From Utricularia gibba (taxonomy: Eukaryota; Streptophyta; Magnoliopsida; Lamiales; Lentibulariaceae), in assembly GCA_002189035.1 (NCBI GenBank), contig NEEC01000017.1, forward strand, positions 1,550,001 through 1,614,000: a DNA stretch of 64,000 nt, written 5' to 3'. The notes beneath the pieces were generated by a model. It searched no databases. It saw only the letters and a list, made by a program, of their open reading frames with translations, and had not been told where the DNA came from. Shown piece after piece: positions 46,807-60,016 of the stretch (the stretch's first letter is position 1; each line of letters starts with the position of its first letter). A program made the position numbers and the translations under genes.

Positions 46807-48729
46807 TCACCAATAGTCTGCACAAGAACAAGAACCCACTTTAAAATGATGAAACCGATTCAAATCTCTCACAATGATCTCCCTGTGGTATAAGTTGGAT
46901 ATGAACTTCATCACAGTATGACAATCCACACATATCCTGAGGTTCTTTGTGATTCGAAGAACAGTTCCAGGAGGAGTATTCAACAGCCCAAAAGCAACAG
47001 CCAACTTCTCACTATGTGTGGTTAGAGAATGCTCCTTTTCCTCTTGGCTAACATCATGCAACGAGAAGCAAGTATCTGGGACATATCCTGCCGCCTTTAT
47101 TTTATCTGAAAGTTCCTTGAGGAATAGCTGAATATTCTCCACCAGAGCATAAGATGCATCTCCTCCATGAAAAAGATGGGATATTCCATTGATCTCAATC
47201 CAACTACACCCAGGGTTTTTCTTTACGCTATTTGATTTCTGCAGGGCTCTCAAATTGTTCACTTCCTCCCACATGTTAGCCTCAGCATACATGTTCGAAA
47301 GTATAGCATAGTTCCCACTGTTCTCTGGTTCGAGAATGAAAAGCTTCTCGGCTGCAAGTTCTGCAATTTCCAGGTTGTGGTGGCATCGGCTGGAAGCCAG
47401 GAGAGATCCCCAAACACTGGCCCCAGGTTGTATTGACATCTTCGAAATAAGTTCATATGCTTCCACCAGCCGTCCAGCACGACCCAAAAGATCGACCACA
47501 CAAGCATAATGTTCATGCTTCTTCTCCACCATATAAACAGAATCCATTGAATCAAAGTATCTTAATCCGATGTCAATGAGACCAGAATGACTACAACCTG
47601 ATAAAAGTCCAGTGAATGTAATGGCATCTGGAGAAACCCCTATTTGTAGCATTGATTCGAACATCTCAGCTGCATCCTTACCAAATCCATGAGAAGAATA
47701 AGCAGTGATCATTGCATTCCAGGCAACCAGATTCTTAGATTTCCCACTAAGCCTATCAAAGCAGCTCCGGGCATCATTTAGACTGCCGCATTTAGCATAC
47801 ATTCCAATAAGAGCAGTTATCACCGAGGGATGGGAGTCCAAGCCCTTCTCCCGAGCAAATCTATGTATCTTTCTACCACGTTCCAGAGCAGATGGACTCC
47901 CACACGCTGGCAAAACGCTCATAATGGTAACCCAATTGGGCTTCACCTCTGAATCTTCCCTTGATATGGCGTCAAACAATCGTAAAGCCTCGTCGTCTAC
48001 GCCATTTTGAGTGTACCCTGATATCATACTCGTCCATGAAACAATATTCTTCTGTGGCATCTGGTCAAACAATGTGCGAGCAAAAGCAATTGCCCCGTCT
48101 CTCATGTAACCCGAAATCATTGCATTCCAAGAGGCAACATCCTTCACTGGAATTTCGTCGAACATCTTACGAGCATCGCCCATCACACCACATTTGACAT
48201 ACATATCGACCAATGACGCCGATACATACATATAAAAAATCCATCCGTCCTTCATGCACAACCCATGAGTACATTTCCCCATGAAATCAAATTCCAAGTC
48301 AGCCACGGACTTCAGAACGAATGGATATGTGAAATGATCCCCACGACGATTCAAAGAATGCATTTTGACATAAACCAGCAACGCATCCTCAGAAAACCTG
48401 TACAGACTGTACGCACGGATGATAGAATTAAACAGAAGATGAGAAGGGTCGTCAACAGAACGATATATCAAGGAAGCTGAGCATAAATCGCCAGAGCTGG
48501 CGTACATGGCAACCATTTTGGCCGCCACGAACGCCTCAGGGCGGACGCCGCGCATAACCATGTGGGCATGCACCTGTTGGCCTAGTTTCACCAGAGGCTT
48601 TCCGGTGAATGACTGAAACGTGGCTGCATAGGAGGAGGGCTGAGGTGCAGCTCCCGGTGCCGATACGAAAAGTTGTTGCAGAAGACTGCTCACTGTCAAT
48701 CTGAAACAAGATTGGTTGCCACATTTCAT
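46807..48729 (-). CDS. PLS-class pentatricopeptide repeat protein with DYW domain
   Basis: Intronless, 640 aa, as usual for PPR-DYW genes. These are organelle-targeted RNA-binding proteins that direct C-to-U editing of transcripts. About ten PLS-type repeats run from residue ~55 to ~420 (for example [20 protein letters not shown] and [17 protein letters not shown]). E/E+ motifs follow ([38 protein letters not shown]). The C-terminal DYW deaminase carries the [12 protein letters not shown] zinc/Glu signature and CVDCH. The protein ends CSCADYW, where CSCGDYW is more common. The start is ATG 48729; a transit peptide is plausible but not obvious. The editing target cannot be read by eye. Intact. 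Confidence 0.92.
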   Translation of the reverse strand: MKCGNQSCFRLTVSSLLQQLFVSAPGAAPQPSSYAATFQSFTGKPLVKLGQQVHAHMVMRGVRPEAFVAAKMVAMYASSGDLCSASLIYRSVDDPSHLLFNSIIRAYSLYRFSEDALLVYVKMHSLNRRGDHFTYPFVLKSVADLEFDFMGKCTHGLCMKDGWIFYMYVSASLVDMYVKCGVMGDARKMFDEIPVKDVASWNAMISGYMRDGAIAFARTLFDQMPQKNIVSWTSMISGYTQNGVDDEALRLFDAISREDSEVKPNWVTIMSVLPACGSPSALERGRKIHRFAREKGLDSHPSVITALIGMYAKCGSLNDARSCFDRLSGKSKNLVAWNAMITAYSSHGFGKDAAEMFESMLQIGVSPDAITFTGLLSGCSHSGLIDIGLRYFDSMDSVYMVEKKHEHYACVVDLLGRAGRLVEAYELISKMSIQPGASVWGSLLASSRCHHNLEIAELAAEKLFILEPENSGNYAILSNMYAEANMWEEVNNLRALQKSNSVKKNPGCSWIEINGISHLFHGGDASYALVENIQLFLKELSDKIKAAGYVPDTCFSLHDVSQEEKEHSLTTHSEKLAVAFGLLNTPPGTVLRITKNLRICVDCHTVMKFISNLYHREIIVRDLNRFHHFKVGSCSCADYW

Positions 48730-49129
48730 TGATTCAGAAATCCTACGCAGTTTCTTGATTCAGCAAAAGAAATGGCGAGGAGCTCAGTGGAAGGCAACAT
48801 TCAAGCCGGCGACACGATTTATCGATTGCTTTTGTTTGAGTAACATATATATACAGTAGAAATCTAAGTGACAACAAGTAGCTTCAGAAAACTGAAATTC
48901 TCCTCATCTGTTCATAGGAAGAAGGATAGATCCATGGCTGATGGATGACAATGCATCCAAGACCTTAAACATTCAAAGGGGAAACGATTGCTGAGTCATA
49001 TCAGCTAGAGAAATCCGACAGCGCCATGACATCACATAGTGATGGAAGTACGAACCACAAACACAAACTCTCTTAAATTACAAATAACGTAGTATTCGTG
49101 ATGCTTTGAACCAAGGTGATCGGAAATGG
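48730..49129. other. PPR promoter and H+-ATPase 3' flank
   Basis: About 400 bp between the PPR-DYW start (-) and the H+-ATPase stop (-). TATATATA near 48846-48853 lies about 120 bp upstream of the PPR start and may be its TATA box. Nothing else was seen. Confidence 0.4.
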
Positions 49130-52100
49130 CTATACGGTGTACGATTGCTGAATTGTGTCGATGTCCAGACCCTTGAGCCTCACCACCGATTCCACATGGC
49201 CCTTCAGTGTGTGCAGCTCTCTCAGCCTGTATCATTCGTTAAGCCCACATCAACATATGCCTTCTTTAGTTGGAAGAAATCCGATGAATTTCACTACAGA
49301 AAGTTCAAGTTTGTACCTTGCGATTTCAGCTCGCCTTTTCGCTTCTTCAGCTAACTGGTTGAGTTCAGAAAAGTTGGTGGTCTCATTGAACAATTTGGTA
49401 TCAGGAACTTGCAGTCCATGGAGTGTTCTTTGTGCATGGGCCCATTGTAGCTCGCGCTGCTCTTTTCCGAAGTCCTTCTTCCTGGTAAAAGCAATCTGCA
49501 AAAAACAGAAGAGAAGTTGAGGAAGATTGATGATCCAATGCGACACATCTAAGAAAGTGAGTCCCAAAGCAAGAAGTTTTACCCTTTTCTCAAGAACAAG
49601 ATCCCAGGCCTTTCCACTGAGAGCATAACGGGTGAAGAACTTGATGATATCAAGTGGGATGTAGAAGATTATGTTGTAGAGCCAAATGACACCAGCCCAG
49701 CCCCAGCCAATTCCTTCGATCGCTGCAAAACTCCAGTTTGCATAGACAGCTATCAAGGTGGCAACCTGATGTGATGAAACATTGCACATCAAGGTTTCAA
49801 CTGGAGAAGAATTGCTAGGATGAACAGCAAAGAGATGAGGGTGCCAACCAGTTGGGCAATGATAAATGCTGCAACAAGCAACAAACCGGGGCGCTCAACG
49901 TAGGACCAGCTTCTTGATCTCGTGACAAATATCAGGGCCTGGCTTATTGTACTCACTTGAAGGTATATTGCTGAGGCAAGCTTTCTGAAGTCATCATTAG
50001 CAGTCTTCTCCAGGGTTGGCACCCCGAACGTTCTCTGTGAATTTCGAAGACTGTATCAGAAATTCTAAAGGAAAATCATTGATGACAAACGAAAAGAACT
50101 CAACAATTGGCCTACCGGAAAGAAGTCTGTTTGATATGCAGCCCAGAAGAAAATAACTGTCATCATTGCCAAGTAGCCTCCGAGGATGATTCCGGTGGCA
50201 AAAATCTCATCGAGCTTCCAGCTATCAGGTAGAGGAGACGGTTTAACTCTATCTTTTGAGATGGTCATTATGGTACCTTTATCATAAAAAGTAGAAAACA
50301 TTCCCAAGTAAGCAAGCCATAGATTAGATGGGATCACATTTCTTCTCCTGCATCCATAATGAGATTTTTGGAAAAAACTAACCATCATTCAGAATTGCAA
50401 TGATCAGAACCATGAAGGGTGGAAAGTCAAATTTCCATATGAGAGCAAGCAGCATGAAGCCAAGCTGAAAAAGTAGAGAAGACCAGGGAACCGAACACAG
50501 TTTAATATTCAGAAAGCGAGTATCATGAGAAATCCAATTTCACAAGGTAAAGTAGCTTACCACAATACGAATTGTGATAGAGACTGCATAAATCTGATGA
50601 AATCAAGAGAAACTAGTAAGTGGAAGCTTGGTCTTGAAATACTAAAAGAAGAAGAATGAAGACAAATAATAAATTACTGTGTAATTTTTCATCCGTTGGA
50701 AAATGGCTCGACTTGTCAAAACGGCACTGATTATAACACTGAGACCAGGTTCTGTTAGAACAATGTCTGAAGCACTACGAGCAGCATCAGTGGCATCAGC
50801 AACAGCAATTCCAATATCTGCTTTCTTCAGGGCAGGAGCATCATTTACCCCATCTCCGGTCATTCCACATATGTGCTTACTAGCTTGCAGGCGCTTAACA
50901 ATTTCATACTTATGCTCTGTTCAAATTATAGTATAATCCATCCATAAAATTTTTCATGTTAAGCATAGGACATTATGATATGAAGAAGAAAGCATGCTGA
51001 AGGGAGAGAATGGTGGTACCAGGGAAGACACCAGCAAATCCATCTGCCTTCTCTATGAGTTCATCAACTGGCAATGCAGCAATGGATTCGTCCTTGTTCT
51101 GCCCCAGCAAAGCAGAGGAGGGGTACATGTTGGTTCCCATTCCAAGTCTCCGGCCTGTTTCTTTTGCTATTGCAAGTTGATCTCCTGTTAAAAATAATCC
51201 ATCAGGAATGTGAATCTTGTTTTAGACAATACAATCATGCATATACTTGCAGACATCATTATCATCATGCCGATGCAGCCAATATTCTGAATTGCAAAAA
51301 TTTGATTCACCTGTAATCATTTTCACGTTCACTCCAAGATTTAGTGCTCTTCTTATAGTTTCCGCACTATCATGTCTTGGTGGATCGAAAAGAGGCATAA
51401 GACCAATGAACTGCCATGGCCCGCCAGGACTCTCTTTAGATCCTTCGGGAACTTCCTGCAATAAAATGCAAGACTAACGGCTTAAACTGCAGAAGCTTGG
51501 TGATAAGTCAAAATTAAGCGTATAACAGTATGCCGCAGGTGAGGGAGTGTAGCCAACAGTAGAAAATACCTGGTATGCCACAGCAAGTGACCTCAAACCT
51601 CTCTCTGCAAACTTGTCAATCACAGCATGAACACGTCTATCTATCTCCGATTTGTTGTGTGCAAGATTCAGAATCTATAGTTCATTTTGGAGTCAACAAT
51701 TAGGATGACAATGAAGAAAGAACGAAAATGGGTATAAAAAATAAACACCCATTGTTACCTGCTCTGGTGCTCCTTTTGTGACCCTGTGCCATTTTCCATC
51801 ACTGTCAATGTACGTCAATGCAGTTCGTTTGTCGGTTGGGTTAAAAGGAAGAAAATGCACTTCACGAATGCCAGCTCGAGCCTGTGCATGGGCAGCATAA
51901 GACAATTGGCAACCAAATTATACATACATCAGGAGGAAAATGAAAATGAAATACCTCCTTTGGATCAGCCAGCATCCCAACAATAGCAGTATCTATAGCA
52001 TCTTGATTTTCAGTTCTGGAGGCTCGGGCTGCCATTAGGACAACAGTGTCTGGATCAACACCTTTGGCAAAAACCTATTGAAAAAGAAACAAAATATATT

Positions 52101-53993
52101 AAGAATCCAACATTCACAGTATTACAGATGGATATCAGAAGATTGCCCTCTAACCTCAATGAGATTCTTATCAACAGTGAGTTTGTTTAGTGTCAAAGTT
52201 CCAGTCTTGTCACTACAAAGCACATCCATGCCAGCCATCTCTTCTATGGCGGTCATCCTCTTTGTAATAGCACCCTGAAAAATGAAGGGTTCAGCAGCTT
52301 CAACCCAGAGTTAGAGTACATGAGACGAGTAACCAACACTTTCCCAAAAACACAAACCTGTTGAGCCAAACGATGGGAGCCAATTGCCATTGTGACTGAA
52401 AGAACGGTAGGCATTGCAATCGGAATTCCCCCAATGAGAAGCACAAGAAGATTGTCAATACCAGGGCGGTACTGTCTATGTTGAATGGGGTACATTACAA
52501 CAATCTCAATCACCATCCCCAAAGCAATGGAGCAAATGCAGAAGTTACCAATCGCAGTTAAAACCTGATTATCATATGACGAAGGAAAAGCTTCAGAGAA
52601 ATGAATGAATCCATATTGTACAGAGATGATCAGATCAAAAGGTATAAAAGGTTAACCTTTTGGAAGTGCCCCACTTGATTTGTAGAATCAACAAGGTGAG
52701 CCGCTTTGCCAAAGAAGGTATGGACTCCAGTGGCAATCACAATAGCTTCAATTTCGCCCTGTTTGCATGTAGAACCAGAGTATACTCCATCTCCTGGACT
52801 CTTAGTCACTGGAAGAGACTCCCCAGTCAAAGCAGACTGCACAGATGTAATGCGTAATGTCATCATGTGAATTGATATATCTTTTTTCATTTCTCACCAA
52901 AAAAGATGAAAACCTGATCAATCTTCAAAGGGTCACCATCAAGCAATCGCGCATCAGCAGGAATTATGTCTCCTAGTTTAATGCTGATAATGTCACCCGG
53001 AACTAATATCGAAGCCTCTTCCTCACTCCACTTCCCATCTCTTAGTACCTGTGCATACAACCACAAGCGTTGAAGCTTTCAAAATGACTATTTTTCATCA
53101 TACTTCTCTAGTAAGAGTAGACAAGACCTTTGCTTTTGGAGCAAGACTAGCCATGAGAGCAGCAGCTGCGTTTCCAGCATTATTCTCCTCAATAAAACTG
53201 ATCGTGGAGTTTATCACAAGCAAAGTGATGATGCCCACAAAGTCTTGCCAATCTGGTGGCTTATTCTGCAAAATAGAATACCAAAAACTACTGAGTTTCC
53301 ACGAGGAAAGGAAAACAGAGTGCCATACAACAGAAACATCAACGCTTGGAAAAAAAAGGACACTTACTCCTCCATTAGCCAGAGCAATTGCCATGATAGC
53401 AGCAGCCTCCATAACCCATGATAAAGGATTCCACATAAAACCTAGGAACTTCAGGAACTTGCTCTCCTGAGGTGGCAAAGCATTCAGGAATCAGCATTTA
53501 CTATGGATTCTTAAGATAAATAGCAGAAACACACACCCATACTGGACACCACCCCATCCCACTTCTACAGCACCCACACCCACACTCACAAGTACACTCA
53601 CTCTAGCACTAGCACTACGTAAGCATGAGATAAAGTAGTTTTTGCACCGGAGCAACATCACTTCAAACCCATTAACTTCATAAAGCAAATCAAGTATCAC
53701 AGAATTGGGATAATCAGGTGAAATGAAATTTCAACCTTCTTCTCCTCAAGCTTGTTATGCCCAAATATGGCTAATCTATCCTCCGCAGATTCAGTAGAAA
53801 GCCCTCCTGAGGTACATCTTAAATTCTCAAACACCTCTTCAATGGGAATGTTCTCCTGTAAAGTAAAAAAAAAAAGTGCAAACCGAAATCAAAATGAATT
53901 CTAATCTGCGTCCCCGGAAGTAAGAACCAGATCCATTACCAAATCAACAGTTTCTTTCAGAACGGCATCCAAAGCTTCAGGTTTCTCATCCAT
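49130..53993 (-). CDS. Plasma-membrane H+-ATPase (P3A), AHA4/AHA11 type
   Basis: Proton pump that energises the plasma membrane. About 21 exons, starting 53940-53993 ([18 protein letters not shown]), 53736-53855, 53368-53466 and onward to the stop at 49130; about 950 aa. I checked these first exons and the main domain exons and saw no broken frame. Key motifs: [20 protein letters not shown] (actuator), PEGL-type membrane segment [20 protein letters not shown], phosphorylation site [15 protein letters not shown] site KGAPEQ, hinge [20 protein letters not shown]. The C-terminal autoinhibitory domain includes [32 protein letters not shown] and the 14-3-3 site IQQSYTV, whose penultimate Thr is phosphorylated in relatives. 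The N-terminus best fits AHA11. The intron after AAFIIAQL begins with a near copy of the next exon's start (VGTLI versus VATLI). Confidence 0.95.
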
Positions 53994-55902
53994 CTTCCCA
54001 AATCTTCCAACTTTCTTCCCGGAACGCCAATAATGTAGCTTACACAAGAACCACCATCAGCGACTCCTACACACAGATCACCAGATATGGTGTTTAAAGA
54101 AAACCAAAGGCAGAAAGCCTGAAATAATGCAACATGACCCACTGGGCACTGGTGAAATTGTTCAACTGTTTCGTAATTGCAGATAAAAAAATGTGTCTTT
54201 TCCACCCACACCGTAAATCTGTAACCTTTCAAGATATAAAAAGGCATTTCTAAGTAATGGGTATCAATGTTATGCATTTCCATTGTGTATTTACATCAGC
54301 AGTAACTTCCTTTCGCCCTTTCAGAAAAAGAAACAAAGACACTTGTAAAAAAATGTGTTCCTTTCACGTTTAGGCGCTGGAACAACGCACAATCAAGCTC
54401 GCAACTTGTGCAAAGATTCCACAAGCATTTATGCAATTACCTCCACCTTATAAAGAACCGAGAAAGTAGAGTTAGTGTTGACGATTCCTTGTCGACCTTC
54501 TTTCCTTGTTGACTTTGACACCCTCCTCCACTTGGACTTCACTAAAGCATGACTATGGGACTAAATGTCTGCATTTATGTGGACAAACGCAGCTGATTTG
54601 AGATCTGCGCCGAATTTAGATCCCTTCTTTCAGATGCTCACTCAGCTCACTCACGAATATATACAATAAAATTATTATAAAAATCTATAAATAATATTTT
54701 ATATCATTATAATTATTAAATAGATTAGTATTAAAATTAAAAATTAAAAAGTAAATATTTCAATAATTTATTTTAAAAGAATTACAATGATCATAATTAG
54801 TTATAAAAGGTATGGATAAAAATACATCCATACCTTATATTAATTTGATGTTAGAGAATTGATTTAATTTGAAATTATAATTGAGATTATGTGGAATATA
54901 ATCAGTTTTAGATTATATGAATAAAATAAGTTTTAGATTATAAAAATATTTTGTATGATAACATAAAATTATATTATAAAAGTTAATAAAATAAAATATA
55001 TAATGTAAAATTTAATATATTAAATTTTATATAATTTAAATTTTGATATAAATGTATTTTTAGAATATATAATAAGTGATTAGAATCTTTTATTTAATCA
55101 TGAGATTGATAAAATTTAATAATTTGTGAAGTTAATCACATAAAAGATTTTTAAATTTGATAAAAAAAAACGACTAAAGATTAGAATTTTCAAAAATTAA
55201 ACAGAATACTTTAAAAAAATTAAAAAAAAAACAGAACAAGCCTATCATCTCTCATAGAATTTATTTTTTTCAAATTTTAATATCATTAATAAAAAAGTAA
55301 TTTTCCAAACATAAATATAAAGAAACACCTTTTAAATAAAATGTATTGCATTTAAAAGATATCAGAAAAGGTTTAATTACTTAATGCAATTATGCATTTT
55401 TTTAAATGCACATGCATTAAAAAAACGTATTCAAAAGTTTCCATTTCATTTATAAAATTATTTATTCATTTAAATATGCCAAATTGAAGTAGACAGACCA
55501 CGTGTGCCGCCACGTGCTACCGTTCGCTTTTTCCAAACTTTTATTTTAATTTTAAATTTTTTTCTCTGTAGTATCAAAAATAGGGTGAACAGGTATCACT
55601 TTCTCGAATTGGAATGCGATAGTTATGAAGAACTGGAGACCATGTAACAGGGATATACTTCAAATTGGGCGATTTGATGATGTTGCAGTCCTGCTGACGG
55701 GCACCCCAGAATTTGTTAAGCTCGCCTGAAGAGGGGGGAGATAGATATCAGGTAAGTGACTGTTGTCTCCACCATTTCTAGATCATGGGGTGCTGCTAAA
55801 GAGGCCGAAAAAAGAAGGGAAAATGGGGAGCTTGCAAGTACTTGTACCTGGTTCCCTTGATTCGATAATGGATACAACACGATGCATTTAGTTCTGTTCA
55901 TC
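53994..55902. other. H+-ATPase promoter and AT-rich intergenic region
   Basis: 1.9 kb without a gene. 53994-54600 probably contains the H+-ATPase 5' UTR, perhaps with a leader intron, and its promoter. 54650-55480 is extremely AT-rich. A CACGTGTGCCGCCACGTG-like pair of G-box cores lies near 55500-55515. The right end is the 3' flank of the scramblase gene. Confidence 0.45.
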
Positions 55903-58536
55903 TCATTCTTCCATGAAGCCGAAGAAGGGAATGCCCCTGATGATCAAAAGAAGCAAAGCCGTTGTTCAGAGAGTTGAAAAGGGGGGTCTTAGGGGTGGTG
56001 AATGTTTAGCTCTGTGGTTACATGGAGGACAAACTGCTTGTGTAGTTTAGCTTTCGAATGGGAGATCATGTTAAAGGGAAACAGGGGAAAAAAAAGACAT
56101 AGTCTCACCAGCCGCCGTGCCTGGAGAAGTAGTCATTATCGAGCGAAACAGCAAGAGCTACTGCTACTGCTCTTTCGGAGAGTGTCAGGGAACGGATTAC
56201 ATCTAACTCTTGAACCTGCATTGCATAGAGAGGGATGATTCAGAAATTTATACCATTTGAGTAAAACATGCCACAAATCTCAGAAGGTACCCCAGGAGCA
56301 GATCCAACATGAGAATCTGTACTTCCAAATCGAATTACGTATTGACCAGCATCTGTGAAGAGCTGCATTGTGGGAATCGAACAAAATGTTCATGTTCACA
56401 GCCATGACAATGTGCTTATTTTTAATCTTTCAACAAGGCAGGACTGTTTTTCTCATGAATAAGTTTCCAAAAGGAGTTACCTCAAACCCAACACCCCTCC
56501 AGTCACGGTCAATTTCAGCCAATACATTTCCATCTACATCCTTCAAAGTGAATGTCCAGTTCCAAAATCCAGGATTTTCAACAATCGCAAACTGCACATT
56601 ACTAGAACAAGGACAACCGCAGTTTGAAGTCTGAAAAAATGGAACAGAAAGGACACTGCTATTTTCTTTTTAAGTGTCAAACTAGGAAGGAGAAAAAAGC
56701 AAGAATCAAACTCCAGTTGAAGTGAAAATCATGCCTCCGTCATTAGATATATAAAGTTAAAGATTTGTAGGAATGCCATGGAATAAGGGAACAGCGAGAT
56801 GTTGTATTCCACAAATGAGTAAAAATTATTTCAAAAAAGGATAGTCAGGGTCTAGGAATAGCATCGTTACCCCAGGTATAAATCATATATTCTTTTCCAC
56901 AGATGCCATCTTTGGTGAACAACACCAATCTCCTGAAAGAAAAGCAATAAAGCAGCGTCAAAGATCTATGAAATTCCATAACAGTAGTAAATAAGACCAT
57001 AAAATCCAACCACAAAAACGTCACAAACATAAAAAATGGCCCACCTTTCCATTTATTTCAGCATAGATAGAACTTGTGATCCACCAGAAGGGCCTCCTGA
57101 TCTACTTGACAGCATTCATCAAATAGGAAAGCACATAAGAACTCAACAGAAGCATGCAATTAAGGGCATCAATAAATTCAGAAGCAACAAAACTTCTTAC
57201 CCTGAAGAGCTCGTTACCTAATGCATCAGTTATCATCGCTATAAAAGGTCGCCTTAGCCTAAGCAACTGCAAAATAGTACAAGAGCACCAGTTCACAACC
57301 CAATAAAAGAAAGAAATTAAAAATAATTTTTTTTCTCAAAATAATCCCAGTAAAGCCCAATGATGAATCAGACGACCACTTACAACTGTCAAGAATGATG
57401 ATGCAATAATTACAACTGCATTCATGGTTTAGTATGCATAAAATCGAGCAGCCAGATTACAGTTGAACCTAGAGGAACAGTACCTGTCTTGAGATCACAT
57501 TGCTTTGCTCACGAATGAAACCTACAGGCTAAAAAGAAATTTATGGAGGAAATTAGCTGTCTTTGACCTAGTATCAATCAATTACAGTTCACGCTGACAG
57601 CAAATGACCAAAAGAAACACAAATACACGTACAGATTGGGGATAGCACGCATCAACAACTGCATAGCGGTTTTCCTGCAACCATTATATTATATGAGGCT
57701 GAATGCATCAAGGATTGTCACGTTAGTTGGAAAGCCGTAATACTTTTTTTCCCTTTTCAAGAATTAAAAGCAAGTTCAGTCACTCAGCAAAAGAAATGTA
57801 GCAACTAAAGGAGATAGTCATTCAAAAGGCCACCATACCTGCTCGAACCCAAGAACCAAATTTGCCCATTCAATGTCCCTGGTTATCAGAAGATTGGACC
57901 TTGCAAGAAGAGGAGCAACCTTGGCCTGAGGTAGGATTAAATCATGGAAGGTTATGATGCTTTTAGAATTGGATATTCCTATTCCACAGAGTCATACTTA
58001 GATGAATGGAACTACACCTCTTCCGAAGACGCAGGTTTTAATATCCCAGACATAGATTGACTGGTCGGTGGCTGATTTAATTTCATTTTATCATGTCCTT
58101 CATCTAAAAAGGATTCACCAGAGAAAGATCTCTCTAGAATCCCCGAGCCAAGAGCTTTCCTGGTGATAGAATTTTCACCATTGCCACCTGGTTTAAGAAC
58201 CTTATGCCCTCCACTCTTCAACTGCTTCAGCTTCTTTTTATCAGCAATCCAAAGTTTAGAGAAAAAATCTCTTCCCAGGTTCGTGTCATTTGCATCATTA
58301 TGTATATGGTGCAAAGTCGCAGTCTTGCAACTCAAAATAGTAGGTGTCAAATGACACTGCAGGACAGAATTCACTGATGAACTCCTCCGTAAAAGGCTTC
58401 CGCAGAGGGCTGAAGAAGAGAACTCGTTTTGAGGACAATGAGTAAAATTCAGACCCATTCCCCTCATCATGAAACCTTGTCTTCCGCCCCGTCTATATTG
58501 GTACGCACTATAAGCACAACGCGTTATCCTCTTCAT
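55903..58536 (-). CDS. Scramblase-family protein (plant PLSCR/AIM25-like)
   Basis: Eleven exons: 58018-58536, 57839-57925, 57633-57674, 57484-57528, 57201-57266, 57045-57101, 56871-56932, 56481-56601, 56291-56362, 56109-56215 and 55903-55936. All phases agree, 403 aa. The first ~170 residues are basic, Ser-rich and look like an organelle targeting region. The scramblase-like barrel follows: LARSNLLITRDIEWANLVLG, FEQENRYAVVDACYPQSPVG, RRPFWWITSSIYAEINGKEI, VENPGFWNWTFTLKD and DRDWRGVGFELFTDAGQY. The end is DNDYFSRHGGWGIPFFGFME. Arabidopsis At2g04940 is the relative I recall. The plant protein's activity is not established; relatives in animals are phospholipid scramblases and the yeast relative is mitochondrial. 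Intact. Confidence 0.88.
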
Positions 58537-59327
58537 CTACGCAAACGCACATGCAAAAAAACATCAATGCTGCAGGAATGTGCATATTATACCCTAAAGA
58601 ACGAAAACCAGTCTTCCTAAAAACATGAGCAACCCTCCATACGTAAATTTTATTCCTTCAGCCCAATAAACCCGCACACTCAAAAGATGCAACAAAAAGC
58701 TGTATCTTCCAATAGCAGATCAAGATTTTAGCACCCATCCACCATTTCCCTTTAATGAAAATCCCAAGCTACGGAGAACAAGCGCCCCAACTAAAAGAAA
58801 ATTCAACACTTCCAGAAATCAAAGTACCGTAAACTTCACCAGCCAAGGGAAAAGGGAACATCAATCCGTGATCCGAGGATGATTAAGGAAAAAAAAGGAA
58901 GTCGGCGCAATCTCTACCACTGCAAAACAAAAGTCTAAAAACCACGATCGCACAGCCTGATTTTCTTCATAGAAACACGGAGCGGCCACTGAAAGTACCC
59001 AGAAGAAATTCTTTACTAAATCCCAAATAAAAAATACAAATTTGACGTATAAATATTTATTTTTCTTCAGTGAAGATTTGGTCTATAAGATTAAAATACA
59101 AATATTTTAATTATTTGCATTTAGATAAAATATTTAAATGTTATATGATATTTAATTAATAACTATAACTAACTACCCTTCTCTTACAAAATATTGCCCG
59201 TTTGGAACGTAAAAACTTTAAATTAATTAAAAAAAGTAAACTTCAATAAAACGAGGATTAACATAATAATTAATTTATAACCCTAATCCAATCAATTAAC
59301 ACACAATTTGATGCGTAAAGAATTTCA
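58537..59327. other. Intergenic region upstream of the scramblase gene
   Basis: Promoter and leader of the scramblase gene (-), then an AT-rich block at 59030-59310. No gene was recognised. Confidence 0.4.
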
Positions 59328-60016
59328 ATGCCTGGAGTTCTTGGAGATGCTGTTGGGGCATTTGCTGGGGCTGCTTACCTTGACAGTGGAAGCGGAATGG
59401 AGGCTGTGTGGAAGGTTGGGTTTCTTCCAAGGTATTTAGTTCCCTGGCCCTCTGTAACTTCGCTTGGACGGCGGTGTTTCAATGGTTTGCATTTCGACAC
59501 TGTGCTCTGTTTAGGGGTTCCAGTCCCTGTTCAACCACTATGGCTACCCCAGTAACGCTTCTGTGTGAGAGAACTACAAGAAAGATGCGTAGGCCGAGCT
59601 GAGGGGCTAGGATACGATACAAATTGGCTACATTCGGGAACTTGATGATGTGCTGGTTGGAGTTGAAGCTCTTGAATGGTAGTCTGTGCGCGTTGAAATT
59701 GGCCATTGACCTCGTACGAGTGATATGCTCACCAGACACTGTAATTTCACAATGGAGTTACTGGTGGGATCCGAACGTTCACAATGGAGGAGGCCCTCCA
59801 ATTGCAAAGGGATCCATCTACTGTGTGTTCATTAATACTCCTGATAGGGGTTGGGCAGATGAATGCACCGGAGATTCACTTGGGACGTCTCGATCCATGG
59901 TGTTCTTGATTCAAATGTTCAATCTTTACAGAGCTTCAGAAGCATATTGGAACACTGACATTTCCAATGAAACTGCTACACGAAAAACACCATACATTTA
60001 TACTCAAAGTTCGTGA
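59328..60016 (+). pseudogene. Decayed coding relics, first part Dicer/RNase III-like
   Basis: The frame from 59328 reads VLGDAVGAFAGAAYLDSG followed by MEAVWKV. This resembles the second RNase III domain of plant Dicer-like proteins (pattern LGD-VES-AGA-xxDSG...VW). Downstream, at about 59530-59670, one frame reads FNHYGYPSNASV then ENYKKDA and IQIGYIRELDDVLVGVEALEW, interrupted by three stops. From about 59744 another frame reads WSYWWDPNVHNGGGPPIAKG and INTPDRGW. I do not recognise the later parts. The mixture of coding-like blocks and stops suggests one or more dead gene fragments or transposon-carried pieces. The Dicer resemblance rests on about 25 residues only. Confidence 0.35.
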
